From Plutella xylostella (taxonomy: Eukaryota; Arthropoda; Insecta; Lepidoptera; Plutellidae): a stretch of DNA of 64,000 nucleotides. Location: NCBI RefSeq assembly GCF_932276165.1, contig NC_064001.1, forward strand, positions 8,253,501 through 8,317,500, given 5' to 3'. The notes under the pieces were generated by a model. The model searched no databases and had not been told where the DNA came from. It saw only the letters and a program-made list of their open reading frames with translations. Positions 46,373 to 57,835 of the stretch are shown here, piece by piece (the stretch's first letter is position 1; every line of letters starts with the position of its first letter). Made by a program: the position numbers and the translations under genes.

Positions 46373-46751
46373 ATATCAGAAAACTGTTAAAATCATGTCG
46401 ATTCTATGCCAAAACGTGTTGAAGAAGTTATAAAAGCCAGGGAGGACACATTTACTATTAAAATAACTTAAATTGTATTAATATAATTCAGTTTTTTTAA
46501 TTTTAAGCCAATAAATGTATTTTTTTCAAATTTTCACTCGTGTTCACATTAATTTGCACAATACTGTACTTTTATTTTTCCATTCCAGTCCCATTCCAAA
46601 AACTTAATATACCTATGACACAAGGTGTTGCAAAATTGGTAAAGTAAACTGAAAGTGAAGCTTTCTAAGCAACAACAACAACTTTTTCCCTACATTATTG
46701 AAAGATATTTTTCTGAAGCTTAGAACCAAAGTTTTTCAAAATGACCCATTG

Positions 46752-46950
46752 AGGCCTGGGTCTCCTATTTTCGCTGTAGGTCGCGTCAAGTGTCACCGCC
46801 GTAGGCCGCGTCACGATGCTCATTACATCTACGCGCCAACGTCGGCGTGTGAGGGAGACCGCATCAGTACATTTCTATAGTGAGCATCGTGACGCGGCCT
46901 ACGGCGTGACGCTGGACGCGACCTACGGCGTAAATAGGAGACCAAGGCCT
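46752..46950. mobile_element. GC-rich hairpin MITE
   Basis: Left AGGCCTGGGTCTCCTATTTT, then GTAGGTCGCGTC and GTAGGCCGCGTCACGATGCT. The right side is the reverse complement ending ACCAAGGCCT. Arms are about 75 bp. The 60-codon frame here is an artefact of the repeat. Confidence 0.85.
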
Positions 46951-47887
46951 AAGTCATATACATTTTAAAATGCTGTCTAAGTTTATAAATGTCAAGATTT
47001 TCACATTATATATTATGTATAGGTACTTGAGGTAGGTATAGAGGCGTTTAAGCCCACCACTGTTTCATTGTAGTTGCTAATTACTTACGGAGCTAGTAAA
47101 ATTGGTACGTAGTTTTTTCACTAACTCACGACGGGTAAAGTTCTACCATCTGTGGCTTTTGCGGAGTGGCAATACTCGTACCAACTAGCAAACACTTTTT
47201 CATTTTTGATTTATTTTCCAAGTTTTTCCATCTGGTACAACTCTGTGCTATTGACGTTATCGATTCATTTGTTTTTTCACAATATACCTACTATACCTAT
47301 ATTTTTTACAGATAATAATGAGTACATGCAGAAAAATTTACTATTATTACATTTATAAAAAATTTCCAAGTCTAAAATATTCTAAAGCCATTTCTTATCA
47401 AATGACATAAGTTTATGACTACATACATTGTATATTGGATCATCTATGACTTCACCGTAAGAATATTTTCCTAACTATGTGCTTTATCAAAGTTTTTCTA
47501 TTTGGTTTTATTCAATTCTGTTTCAAAGTAGGTATATTACTATTCATGTGGCCGCCAATCATAACCGCAGTTCATCTTAATTTTTCCGTTATTTATGGAG
47601 GTGTGGCGGGACCGAGTCTAATCCTGCATATATCTCACGGGAACTGTGATATACGTCTACCTGTGCGTTCAGTTACAGTGGTCCCGTGAAATATACCATT
47701 GACAAATGCAAAATGTTCCGTATTGTGTGCAGAATAGAGTTGATGGCAAAATTTAAACGTAATTTTCAAGGGACTTAATAAACTGAATAGTGATTCGAAA
47801 CGTTTTTGTAGGAATAACGACCAAACCGCCTAGGGTGAAATATTAGTGAATGTTATAGGTTTTCGTGTTAGTTAAAAACGGTGTAGC
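46951..47887. other. unique, no supported gene
   Basis: Frames of 68-70 codons at 47152-47358 and 47477-47689 lack domains. Confidence 0.4.
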
Positions 47888-48001
47888 ATGAGTATTGTGC
47901 TACGCGTGTTGTGTTGCACAATTTTAGGTGATTGGGCTGACGCTTGTTTGGTTTGTGGTCGAATTTGTGCTAATATTTGTTTAATAATTCACTGGGACTA
48001 G
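47888..48001 (+). CDS. possible small ORF or first exon with signal-like start (low confidence)
   Basis: ATG at 47888 opens 37 codons beginning MSIVLRVLCCTILGDWADAC, a short basic then hydrophobic run like a secretion signal, closing at a TAG. After TTTTAG a GTGATT could act as a splice donor, making this a first coding exon. No homology is recognised. Confidence 0.15.
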   Translation: MSIVLRVLCCTILGDWADACLVCGRICANICLIIHWD

Positions 48002-48041
48002 AATGAATATTTGACGAGTTTTATTGGAATTATTTACTACT

Positions 48042-48242
48042 AGTTGTTCCCGCGCGCTTCGCTTCGCCTTAAAAAGTTTTCCCGTGGGAATTCCGGGATA
48101 AAAAGTAGCCTATGTTCTTTCCCAGGGTCCAGACCGTATATATACCAAATTTTTATTCAAATCCGTTCAGTAGTTTTGGCGTGAAAGAGTAACAGACAGA
48201 CAGACAGACACAGTTACTTTCGCATTTATAATATTAGTTAGG
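48042..48242 (+). mobile_element. dispersed lepidopteran repeat ending in (GACA)n
   Basis: GCGCTTCGCTTCGCCTTAAA, CCCGTGGGAATTCCGGGATA, AAATCCGTTCAGTAGTTTTG, then (GACA)n and a TTTATAATATTAGT end. Fragments recur near 40675, 54785 and 63800. Common in moths and butterflies. Class not assigned. Confidence 0.7.
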
Positions 48243-48514
48243 AAGTTAGGATTGTCAGTGTAGTAAAATGTAATTGTAGCTAAAACATGCGCAAATAATA
48301 ATGTAAAGATGTGCTTACCGGAAATGGTTTAAGGCTGTATTTGTGTGTAATATTTCGGTATTATCTTTACAAAATTTGGAAAGCACAGATAGAAAAAGCT
48401 CTGGACACTGGTTAGAAGCTTTTTCTGAATACGGCCTCAGCTTACAGAACTTTATGACTGCCAGTTTCAATAGATACGAGTAGAGTTATTGAAACAGTTA
48501 ATTTGACAGCATTA

Positions 48515-48662
48515 GTGTCAATTTCACCATTCTCTGTCAGAGCATAACCAGGGAGTAATGGTTAACTTTTGACACATCTGTCATGAATTTTATATGGAAA
48601 TGACGTTTAATTTATAAATTAATCCCTGTCGGTTAGATAACTGAGAATGGTTAAATTGGCAC
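48515..48662. mobile_element. 148-bp MITE (intact copy), TTA duplication
   Basis: Ends GTGTCAATTTCACCATTCTC and, reversed, GTGCCAATTTAACCATTCTC. TTA at 48512-48514 and 48663-48665. Same family as the MITE split by the LTR element at 3585-6784. Confidence 0.88.
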
Positions 48663-48738
48663 TTAACTTAAAATGTGAGTCTGATTTAAAAAACATCTTC
48701 AATGCATATTTATTATTATTTTAAAAACATACATTTAA

Positions 48739-49736
48739 CCCTAGAGTAGTCGCGCCATTTTTTGTGACGCGAGTGCTCGCGTGGCGGCATTTTGCCGCCC
48801 ATATTAAAATGTATTTTTTGGACACTTAATAATTACGAAAACTTATAAATGCATATAATTTGAATAAAATGAATCATATGGTATTAGACAAAGTAATATT
48901 TATAGTTTTTATATTATAATTGTTCAATATATGAGCTATCGTTCATGCTTTGGGAAAAATTTTGATCTTTTAGGTATAAATTTGTCTTAAGCCACACAAA
49001 ATCAACAAATCTCAAAATTATAAAAAAAAATTAGACGTTATCGTCATCTACAGCATTTATTTTAGCAACACAGTACTGAAACATGAACACAAAGTGTTCG
49101 TTGCACATTAACTTTCTTCATGTATTGCACCCTTTTTTGACCTGCTATTTTTCTTAAATGGACATAGTTATAGGCATGTACCCTCTCTTCTTTAGGGTGT
49201 TTTTTGTTGGTCCGGTGGTACAAAACGGGAGATTTGTACCACCGGACCAATAAAAAACACTTATGTACTGTCCATATGTAAGATTCTATTGTTATACGTG
49301 GTGTAGTTATAGGCAGAGCTATTTTTTCCAGGTAAATTCTTCGTAAAATTAACTTGTTAGTAAATTAACAAAGTTATATCGTAAATCGAATGTTAACTGA
49401 AATAGACACATACCTAAATCTAATTTACATTATTATTACCAAAAAAGACTGAAAAACTAACAATATTTCATAACAATTGTAAAAAAAATAACTTAAATTT
49501 CACTGACGCGAGTGCTCGCGCAGTGAGCATTTTGCCGCCCCTTGCGACACACTCTCTTCAATTATCTCTTCCTGCTGTAACCTGTGCACTGAATTTCTCC
49601 AAATTTACGTAACCTGTAGGAGAAGACCGAGAGGGCAGCTACATGGACGCTCGACCTTGAGGAGTGTATAGTTCACAAAATAATAAACATTATTTGCTGA
49701 GGGCGGCAAAATGCTCATAGCGCGAGCACTCTAGGG
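48739..49736. mobile_element. piggyBac-type element, about 1 kb
   Basis: TTAA on both sides (48735-48738, 49737-49740) and ends CCCTAGAGTAGTCGCG and, reversed, CCCTAGAGTGCTCGCG are piggyBac hallmarks. Subterminal repeats GACGCGAGTGCTCGCG and GCATTTTGCCGCCC occur several times. A central hairpin at 49197-49260 has nearly 28-bp arms around TTGGTCCGGTGGTACAAA. No full transposase. The 62-codon minus frame 49062-49250 (VRWYKSPVLY...) could be a scrap of one, but this is unproven. Confidence 0.9.
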
Positions 49737-49740
49737 TTAA

Positions 49741-52115
49741 GCTTAAATAACATACAGTTAACAAACTTAAAACCATTTTCAAACTCGGCGTCTTAGAAAC
49801 AAAGGAAAATTTAATTCCAAAATGAGATTCTACGAGTGAATAAAATTAAATAAGACGTAAACAAAAAAAGCTGCTGAAAGCTACAAAATTCTTTTCACAA
49901 TAAAATAAACGAAACGTAAGATTAATGACAGTGTTAGCCAGTTTTCAAGTTAAAATGCGCTCTCGAAGTTCCTGAAATGCCGCGCTACTCTCTTTCATTA
50001 ACACGGTTACACTGTTGTACCTTGTCAAAGTAAAAATTATTGGAAACAGAACTTCCTAATTCAAACTATTGCAGGTGATGATGATTATGTAATGTGACTT
50101 ATGTGGTAGCCAAGCCAAGGTGAATAATCATTATCGGTTTAGTATATTTTTATGCATCAAACTTATTTTTATATTGTCAACCAAGTAAAAAAAACTCCCA
50201 AAGAAAAAAAAGACATTTATAATAAGGAACCTGCAGTTTTTTATGTCAATGAATTCTTCTTCCGTTTAGTAAAAAACTCATATTATAAATCCGTTCTAAC
50301 CACGTGTCTTCATGTTTTTTCAACCTAGAAAAGTTTTAGTTGAAATGAAACGCTTCAGAAGTTCCGGTAGATCCTCCGCGTGTTAGTTTCCTTTCTAATT
50401 TGTGAATTTCGTAACATTTTCGCGTTTAACTTGGACGGGCTATAAAACTTTGTAACGCCTAATGTACAGTTCGCGTTATTTTTTTACAAATAGACATTCG
50501 TATATATATTTATGTTGCAATCCATTTTTATAATTATGTAAAGTACCTATAATGTAGAGATGACATTTTTGCTCAAAAAGCAAATGGTAAGTAAATAGAT
50601 TTTCTGTTTTATTTTTCAGCTTAACAATCAATCTGTATCCACCGTGGTGAGAATTAAAAACGACATAGGTACAAACGTATTTTTACGCTTTTCTATCGTC
50701 GGGTAGTCTCCTCGGTCGAGCGACGATTCCGCCAGCGTATCGTCGTGACTCGAAACGTAATCACAACGTACGTCGTTATACGCAACGGAATCGCAACGGA
50801 GTAACAGCCCAGGCTCGCTGTGAGGGCGGGTATAAAGAGTAACTGGGTACCATCGGGTGTAAAGCCCAACCCAGATCCCGAGGATTAGTCTAGACATTAC
50901 CTAGAGCAGGTATTGTAATAAAAACTTTCGCTACAATCTTTTATGGACATAGGTCGAGGGGAACTTTTCCAAATTCCCTTTACTTGAGTTGGAAGTGTGT
51001 TTTCAAAGGGAAATTAGAATTTAATTATTTTACGTCGAAATTTTGTTTGATTTCCCTCGCGGCGTGTTTTATCACACGCCCGCTCGGATTGAATAAGGTC
51101 GTGTTTACAAAAAAAACTGTTTTGTGTTACGTGGATTAAGGATGAAATTCTTTACACAGACAATATGATTTGTCTGATTTATTTTTTTCCGATATAAATA
51201 TAACGCTTAAATAACTAGATCGATACATTGAGTACTCTTCATTCATCGTCAAAATAAATAATAAAATTTTAACTCAATTAGGGTACAAAAGGCGGTCTTA
51301 TCTTAGCGATCTGTGTCCGACAACCTTCGAAACGAGCGGTAAAAACTATGTTTGAAGTAATCATGTGTTAACTTTCCATTTTATTCCATACCGGGGATTT
51401 TCAGTAGGCATTAACGATAAATGATATCGATTGGGTACATTAACCTACAGACACATGAAGATCACTGTTGAAATTCAATCCTTATAGTACTTATGTACCT
51501 ACCTATGTATATAATTTATGTACATAAACCTACATAAACCAACCTTTAGGAAGGAAACGTATCGTACATTTTGTCCAAAAAGCTTGCGGATATATCAATT
51601 TGCATTCCCTTTGTGTGTTCTAGCTCTCTTTGCCTTTCGGTCTGGTAAAAACTGATACAAAAAACAGAAATAAATTGTACTGACAGACTTTTATCATGAT
51701 TTTGAAAACTACATGATAGAGGTACTCAGAATAATCACAGCCTAGCGATTTTATATCGAACATCCATTTGATTGGATTGGTTCGGGGAGAATATTCTATT
51801 CTATTATATTATTATTCTCTGTGTACCTAACTACCTGGACCTGGCTCCCTTTTGTGACCAATTCCCACCACTCGCTGGTTCACTAAACTCTGTTGGTGTC
51901 GTGAGTTTTAACAGTGAAAATGTGTATTTTTTCAAGAATATCGTAAATTACTAAAACCAAAGCGGTCCAGAATGATCAGCTGTGTTTTGGTTTCGTATTA
52001 ATACACCACTTTTATATCACTCTGTTTAGATATTCTGAGGTCAAGGTGTTTGATAATTTAATTAAGTATTTATAGGTTTTTTTTTATATTATGTCTGTAT
52101 ACTTTTTATTGCTAG
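49741..52115. other. unique, no supported gene
   Basis: The 50690-50890 patch is GC-rich and gives an 89-codon minus frame (50628-50897) with no domain. It may be a repeat I do not recognise. A weak LINE-tail word (GGCGGTCTTATC) is at 51291. Confidence 0.4.
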
Positions 52116-52394
52116 CTTTTTCCCGTGGATTTGGAGGCAGTGGCAACAGAAGCATATATTTCAAACTCAAGCCCCGGCACAGGAAATCTCAATCCTGCAT
52201 TTCAAGACTCCCAGGTGTTGCAAAAATTGCACTCTCAGGAAATTTTTGGTCCTCGCGACACTCACTATGCAACTGCGGGTTTATTCTATGTTGGTGCTAT
52301 CGCTATCGCTTTAAATTTATTTATTTCATTTTCATTAACAAACGTACAGAACAGTAATTGCGATGAGAACTTACATAGCTCTCGTATAATGTAG
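52116..52394 (+). CDS. putative 3'-terminal exon of a membrane protein
   Basis: A pyrimidine-rich acceptor (TACTTTTTATTGCTAG) precedes an open frame starting in phase 0 (LFPVDLEAVATEAY...) and closing at TAG after about 92 residues. Codon use is unlike the AT-rich surroundings. The peptide has an NPAF-containing polar stretch, a region rich in charged residues, then one clear hydrophobic span (ATAGLFYVGAIAIALNLFIS), and a short polar tail. It looks like the C-terminus of a membrane protein. I do not recognise the family. No AATAAA is seen close by; one lies near 53138. The frame at 52091-52357 is a shadow. Confidence 0.4.
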   Translation, partial: LFPVDLEAVATEAYISNSSPGTGNLNPAFQDSQVLQKLHSQEIFGPRDTHYATAGLFYVGAIAIALNLFISFSLTNVQNSNCDENLHSSRIM

Positions 52395-54149
52395 TTATTT
52401 AAATGCTAAATCAATCTTAAGAAATTAGCTAAGTATTAACCTTTTAGAACCCAGAGTATAATACTTTCATACCTGTTACACAATGCTCTAAAATGCAACA
52501 TGACTATCATGTTGTATGCATCCATGATTTTTGTCCAGGCATGGCTACTTGTAAATTTCCATTTACTCGTAGTACAATGTGTGTCTTACTACCTAGGTTA
52601 AACGTATTCGTTCTTGTCTATATAGTTTCCGAGACAATCGTCTATTTGAATCAAAATGTTGACAGTGTACGGTACGACATGTACCGAGTACGAGTTTTTA
52701 CAGGAGAAAGCTCTTTAAATTGACACAAACCCACAAATTCAATAACAATTTGCTAAAAAAAATATTAAGGAAAAACTGCACATATGATTTTTTATCATTG
52801 CAACGACGATAATAATATAGTGATAGCGATAGCAGGAATGCTAGACAATGCGTCCCCAAGCTCCGCGCAATACATCAGTGTCCGCCCGCACCTGCGCAGC
52901 TCACATTATTCTACTGATATTTATGCAACGGATTCAATTTCTATTCTATACATGAGTGCTATATATACGAGTTGGGTCCGTCTTGATTTGTCTGTGTTAT
53001 AGTATTGCGTGGAGTTTATTCGTGTAGTATTAAATTTTGAATTTGAATTGAACTGCCCCAAAAGCAGTTTAGGGCAAAAAATATAATTTGTCGTTTTTAC
53101 TTTTCTGCATTCATTTAGATAGGTACTTATACCAGTTAATAAAGAGAAAAAATCTCTTTTACCAATAAAGAGTAAAAAACTTTTACCAACTGTAAACTTT
53201 CCGTTGCAGTCTTGCAGTACGGCTCTAAAACTTAGATTTCTTATTAAAGCAAAAAAGTAAATTAAATTTAAGGTAACCCTTTTAGTATCCGCCTATTTTA
53301 CTCATGATAACTCCCCACATCATGAGTAGCGGTTTAGGAATTTCATAATATAAATACCGGGCTGAGATCGGCATGCACAAACAATAATTGTTGCTAGCGG
53401 CACTGCCCCAATATTACCTTCATCCCTTCAAAAACTGTGACCATAAATATTTAGGGGTAATTTTAACCCCACCGACCCATAAGTGAGATGACATAAGCTT
53501 GGGTGGCTTTTGGTAGTCATCTGGTTCCATTTAAATTATAATCCGAATTTCGCAATCTTGTTTCATTTCGTTCTTAAATAACATTGAATTCTTCAGTATG
53601 TAAGCCCAGTCGCTAACTGCCAATAACTCATAAAATTTGCATCAAACTAGCCAAATTCATACATTGTGTGTGACAATGTATGAATTCAATAGTGTTCCTA
53701 AATAATTACTATCCATACGAAATTATACATAAGTAAAACGAATAGACGTAAATACCCAGTTTGCAACTGTTTGATCAGTGATTGATATATTTCCAGTAAA
53801 GACATAATTGTTCATAAAAACTGAATGAGAATCAATCTTCTTTGATGGAGATGAATGATCAGTGTGGTTCTTGCTGAGAATAAAACAGTTAAAGAGTTTT
53901 GCCTAAGTTTGTATGAAGTGGTATCGTAAAAGTAGTATAGCAATTTATATTGCTGTAATGGGGATTTCATCGACCAAAAAAAGTAGATAGGTACTAGAGA
54001 TATTTTTTATACTCTATTAAGTACATTACTCGTATTTGTGATCAATACCATATTTTTATCAATAAAGGAATTAAATAATTAAAGGCCCAATAGCAATAAT
54101 TTATATGAATTTTATATCAATAAAATCATGGGAGTGTCCTAATAATTTT
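52395..54149. other. no supported gene; possible 3' UTR at the left end
   Basis: If the exon at 52116-52394 is real, a 3' UTR could run to the AATAAA near 53138. Frames of 72-76 codons at 52493-53002 lack domains. A perfect 14-bp hairpin (AATTCATACATTGT and its reverse) lies at 53654-53686. Confidence 0.35.
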
Positions 54150-54290
54150 CTTTTTATCGTTAGCCAGAGAACATCTGGCCCGGGCCGTGCTTATAAAAAT
54201 ATATTAATGGATAAAGAACGATGCTTTTACAATTTTATCGGCTGCCGTCTGTTGCCAATTAGTTCAATTCACTAATTAATTTTTGAAAAA
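54150..54290. promoter_or_regulatory. candidate conserved regulatory block
   Basis: CAATTTTATCGGCTGCCGTC, TGTTGCCAATTAGTTCAATT and CACTAATTAATT combine higher complexity with several TAAT/ATTA homeodomain-type sites and no repeat signature. Enhancer function is inference. Confidence 0.3.
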
Positions 54291-55759
54291 TCTTTCTTAT
54301 GTTTTTTTTTTAATTTTAAACTTAAGTATGGAACATTAATTAAGAGGACGCCGAAAATCCGTATAGAACCGTGCACGTCTAGCTTATAAATAATATACCT
54401 CTTATAATATATTATACTCCATTATGTATTTATTCTATATACATATTCTTAAACCTACATAAGTGCACGAATTAGTTTGAGATCACTGTAGTAAAAATAC
54501 GGTGTACAAGGTATTTGCTGTACCTAAGCGTTTGTCGTTGAAATACTTACTCCATTTTGAAATTAAATCAGTCGAAAGTGACCCTCAAATCAGCTATCTA
54601 GGATGTCCCACTGACCTACTCTAGCTAGTACTAATCAATACCATGTTTACAGGTGCCCTTAGCAAACAAGATGCGATACAATGCCTTCCTACTGTGTAGG
54701 AAAGATTCTTCTATGTAAATTTTTATTCATGTAGTGGACTCTGCTAGCATCTACGAAACATATGGGTAAATACGTGTACCTACTAGCTTTTCCCGCGAGC
54801 TTTGCCGCGCTTTTTCTCCGTTGGAAATAATTCCGGGAAAACAGTAGCATATAATATTTTATTGACACACACCTAGTATCGTACGTATTTTATTAGTCTG
54901 ATGTAACCATAGAATTTTTAAAAATACGTAAAGAACTTACTTATTTTTGAAAAAGTTTAAAACATGCATACAAATATTCGTAATGAAAAGCAAGAGAATT
55001 AGAGAAGCAAGTAAGTAAACTCTATTGAGTACAATAATATGAGAACTTACCTACTTTACTTACTAGGGTAGACAATTCGACATACATAGATTGCATAGTA
55101 AGTGTAATAGAGGGCTAAAAGTGTATCGTACTTTGTAATTTCTAAAGTGAATCATAAATAAACGAGCAAAGAGCATACCAACTTACATTAATGGTGAACG
55201 ACAATTGTTACAATATCTATAAACATCGCACCCCTGACTGAAAATAAACATTAATGTCAACTTTAACATAACAAACAAACCAACAACGATAACTATTATT
55301 GCTATTGTTTTGCAATTTGATAACAAACTGTCTTTGTTTTTCCATACTGTGTCGGAATAATGCCCAGGACTTCATCTAGGTTTGTATTTGTAAAGGTTGT
55401 CTGGTAGAGATTTCTTTATGACATAAGAACTTCTTTCTGTACTGTTTTTTTTTATTTTAAGTTTTTGTCTTGGTGGAAATAAATTGTAGGTATATTATTA
55501 TTTTCTCTACTGGCGCAATAGATCTTGAATACTACTTAGATACTAGAAATTAAAATATGTTATGTAATCAACGCAAAATGTTATTCACTACCTACCTCTA
55601 GTATGAACCCTAATATTATCATGCCCCAAAGCAGTCCTCATTTCCGAAATAAGTATATCGTTCAATCCAAGCGACTCAATCTTGGAACTGCTAAGTCTTG
55701 CAAACTCCCATCATAATCTTCAGAGGACCGTTTCTCGGGGCCTAAGCCACGGCCGCATC
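54291..55759. other. AT-rich, no gene seen
   Basis: A relic of the CCCGTGGGAATTCC repeat lies at 54785-54860. Otherwise nothing recognised. Confidence 0.4.
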
Positions 55760-56090
55760 AGAATTGCTATTTAAACACCGCGATGCTTCGAATTTGCATG
55801 TAAATTAGCCAAAAATGACCGAACCCCTCATTAAGGGCCACCGAGCGGACAGATCTGCCTCTCGTCTTCATTGTGACGTGTTTTGTGTATAAAAGTCCTT
55901 TGTGTAACGTTTTTCATACAAAAATATGTTGCGAGAAACGTGGAATTTGCATAACAGGCGCCGTCGAAGGAAATCGTCAGTCGTTTGTTCTGTGTAGAGA
56001 TATTATCGTGCAATTTGTTTGAATATTTGGAGCGGCTCGTGTTTATTTCTTTGGATAAATTTAAAGGAATAACTTTAAGGTCCTCGTGAG
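55760..56090 (+). promoter_or_regulatory. candidate enhancer/promoter with TATA box
   Basis: GAATTTGCATGTAAATTAG (55791 on) has a POU octamer ATTTGCAT. About 90 bp further on, TGTGTATAAAAGTCC near 55885 is a good TATA box. Downstream sequence to a GTGAGA donor-like site near 56086 would suit a short 5' UTR exon. The antisense 89-codon frame (55831-56100) has no domain. This is inference from motifs only. Confidence 0.3.
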
Positions 56091-57581
56091 AAACTAGCAA
56101 AAAATAACTAAATAACTAAAATCTTATACTAAATTTTTCTCCCATGTATTATCATCATCATCACGAACCATCACGTCCCCATTGCTGGGGCACGGGTCTC
56201 CTTCCGGTAAATTCAGCATAAAGTACTTTAAGTATTTTATAAACACCAACAGCATTGTAATTATACAATCAACATAATTTATATATCCATTAGATATGCT
56301 AAAGAGTAATTTTATTCACCTCTAGTCTACCATTACACCACACCAACGTAATAAAAACAGATTGAAGTAAGTTAGCGAGAGTCGATTCCGTACAATACGT
56401 GAAGCGAAAAGTTATCACTTATCTTGTTTTGACACACTTTTCGACTTCAGACGATTTAGGCCAGTTTATTCGGGCTCCAGGGACGGGCGAGGGGGTGAGG
56501 GGGGTTTAAGTTATTCGGAATTTGCACTTCAATCACCGATGTTTAAATTAGAATGAGTAGGCAGTGTTGTTATGGCTACCCTTGCCGAGATAGAGGTATT
56601 TTCTAATTGTAACTTTTATAAGTTGGTCGTCCACTTTAATAATAATTGTGTCCACGTTTCTCCTAAATGGCTGGATCAATTTTGAACGTGGGTTTTCATT
56701 TTTAGTCCTAAATCATTGGGTATAGTTAGGGCACATGAAAGGTTTTTTTAACCTTATTAAATGTAGAAAAGTAACTAAGTACTAAGTATTAAAAAAAATA
56801 TTAAGTTTATAACATGGTAAGTATTTTAACACTTTTTTTAATCATTCTAAAGAGTTCAACGTTGAAACCCCGTGGATCGAAGCCGTAAATCCGAAACAAA
56901 ATTCAGAAAACGCTTTAGGCAAGCAACACACGGGTTTCGGCCACTGAAACTTTGCATCCGCTTTTCACGTTAACTTTGTCGGTCGTCTGCAAATATTTAC
57001 GTGTGTACTTATAGACCGCAGTCAGGTGTAAGCTAAGCAACATAGTTAGCAGCATAAATTTAAAGCTGCAGGCAAATCTAGCCGCAATCTAGTTAGTGGT
57101 CGAGCCGTGGAATCTAGCGCTTGAGGAAAGCTTGTTCGAGTGATTTTGGGAGTGTGGGTCGGTGAGTGCAGCGATTCGTGTGCAGCGCTTCAGCGCTAAG
57201 TTCAATATGAGCGAGGAAATTCAATAAATATTATTGCGTTAAAGATAACTGTGTAGAGGTACCTACTTATGTATGTAAAAAATATATTATTATTTGCCTT
57301 TCGTCCTACCGCGTGCTCTTATTTAAGTACCTACCTAATTAATAATTATTACAAATTTATTTTTTCCTAAAATTACTATTTCTATTTACTTTAAGATGGA
57401 GTGGGTACAACAGTAGAGATTTGTAAATATCAGATAAACACATAGAAATCACAAAAATACATTAGGAATAAGCAAGAGATTTAGGAAATAAGCACATCAA
57501 ACGTAAGTGTTTTATTGTTGACAAAATGGCGCCAATACAATATCACGGTCTGAAACGAAAACACAACCGACTCCAGTCTCA
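56091..57581. other. mostly unique; SINE relic; no gene
   Basis: 56148-56215 is a minus-strand copy of the GACGTGATGG tail seen at 35820-35940. The part 56990-57230 is of higher complexity (GTGTGGGTCGGTGAGTGCAG) and could be promoter-like, but no gene follows that I can identify. Confidence 0.35.
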
Positions 57582-57700
57582 GGGGGGTCACTCTACAATG
57601 ACAAAAATGAAGTTTCGCGCGACCCTCTGTCTCTATCTCGGTGTATCAATCGTGCGGACGGCACTACAGCTCTCGTTCGTTCGTTTTTCGTCACTATAGT
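57582..57700. mobile_element. MITE, GGGGTCACT / GAACGAACGA family
   Basis: Left GGGGGGTCACTCTACAATGA. The right end read in reverse is ACTATAGTGACGAAAAACGA followed by ACGAACGAGAGCTGT. These words recur beside the LINE at 62393-62450. Confidence 0.65.
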
Positions 57701-57704
57701 CTAA

Positions 57705-57835
57705 ATATCCTTCCACCCAAAGGTTGTCTGGAAGAAATCGCTTTAAGCGATAAGACCACCATATGTGTTAGATCAAGTTTTTTAATGTTGTCCATATTTT
57801 TGTGTACAAATAAAGAATATCTTATCTTATAGAGT
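57705..57835 (+). mobile_element. LINE 3'-tail relic
   Basis: CTTCCACCCAAAGG, CGCTTTAAGCGATAAGACC, TTTTTGTGTACAAATAAAGA and a TCTTATCTTAT end. Same tail as 42290-42440. Confidence 0.75.

Larger units (their letters stand above)
45566..46566. mobile_element. palindromic Tc1-type element (foldback)
   Basis: Ends CAGTATTGTGCAAATTAATG and its reverse complement, with TA at 45564-45565 and 46567-46568. Arms of about 450 bp each carry the 3' end of a Tc1-like transposon, head to head, with a loop of about 100 bp. The loop belongs to the left copy, whose transposase reading continues into it with stops. The outer arms have diverged slightly while the coding parts stay identical in translation. Confidence 0.92.

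Noticed and set aside
50628..50897. 89-codon minus-strand gene
   Set aside because: GC-rich patch, all frames partly open, no domain. It may be an unrecognised repeat.
53654..53686. microRNA precursor
   Set aside because: The perfect 14-bp stem is too short and has no flanking paired extension. The same reasoning applies to the hairpins at 3329-3377 and 59600-59627.
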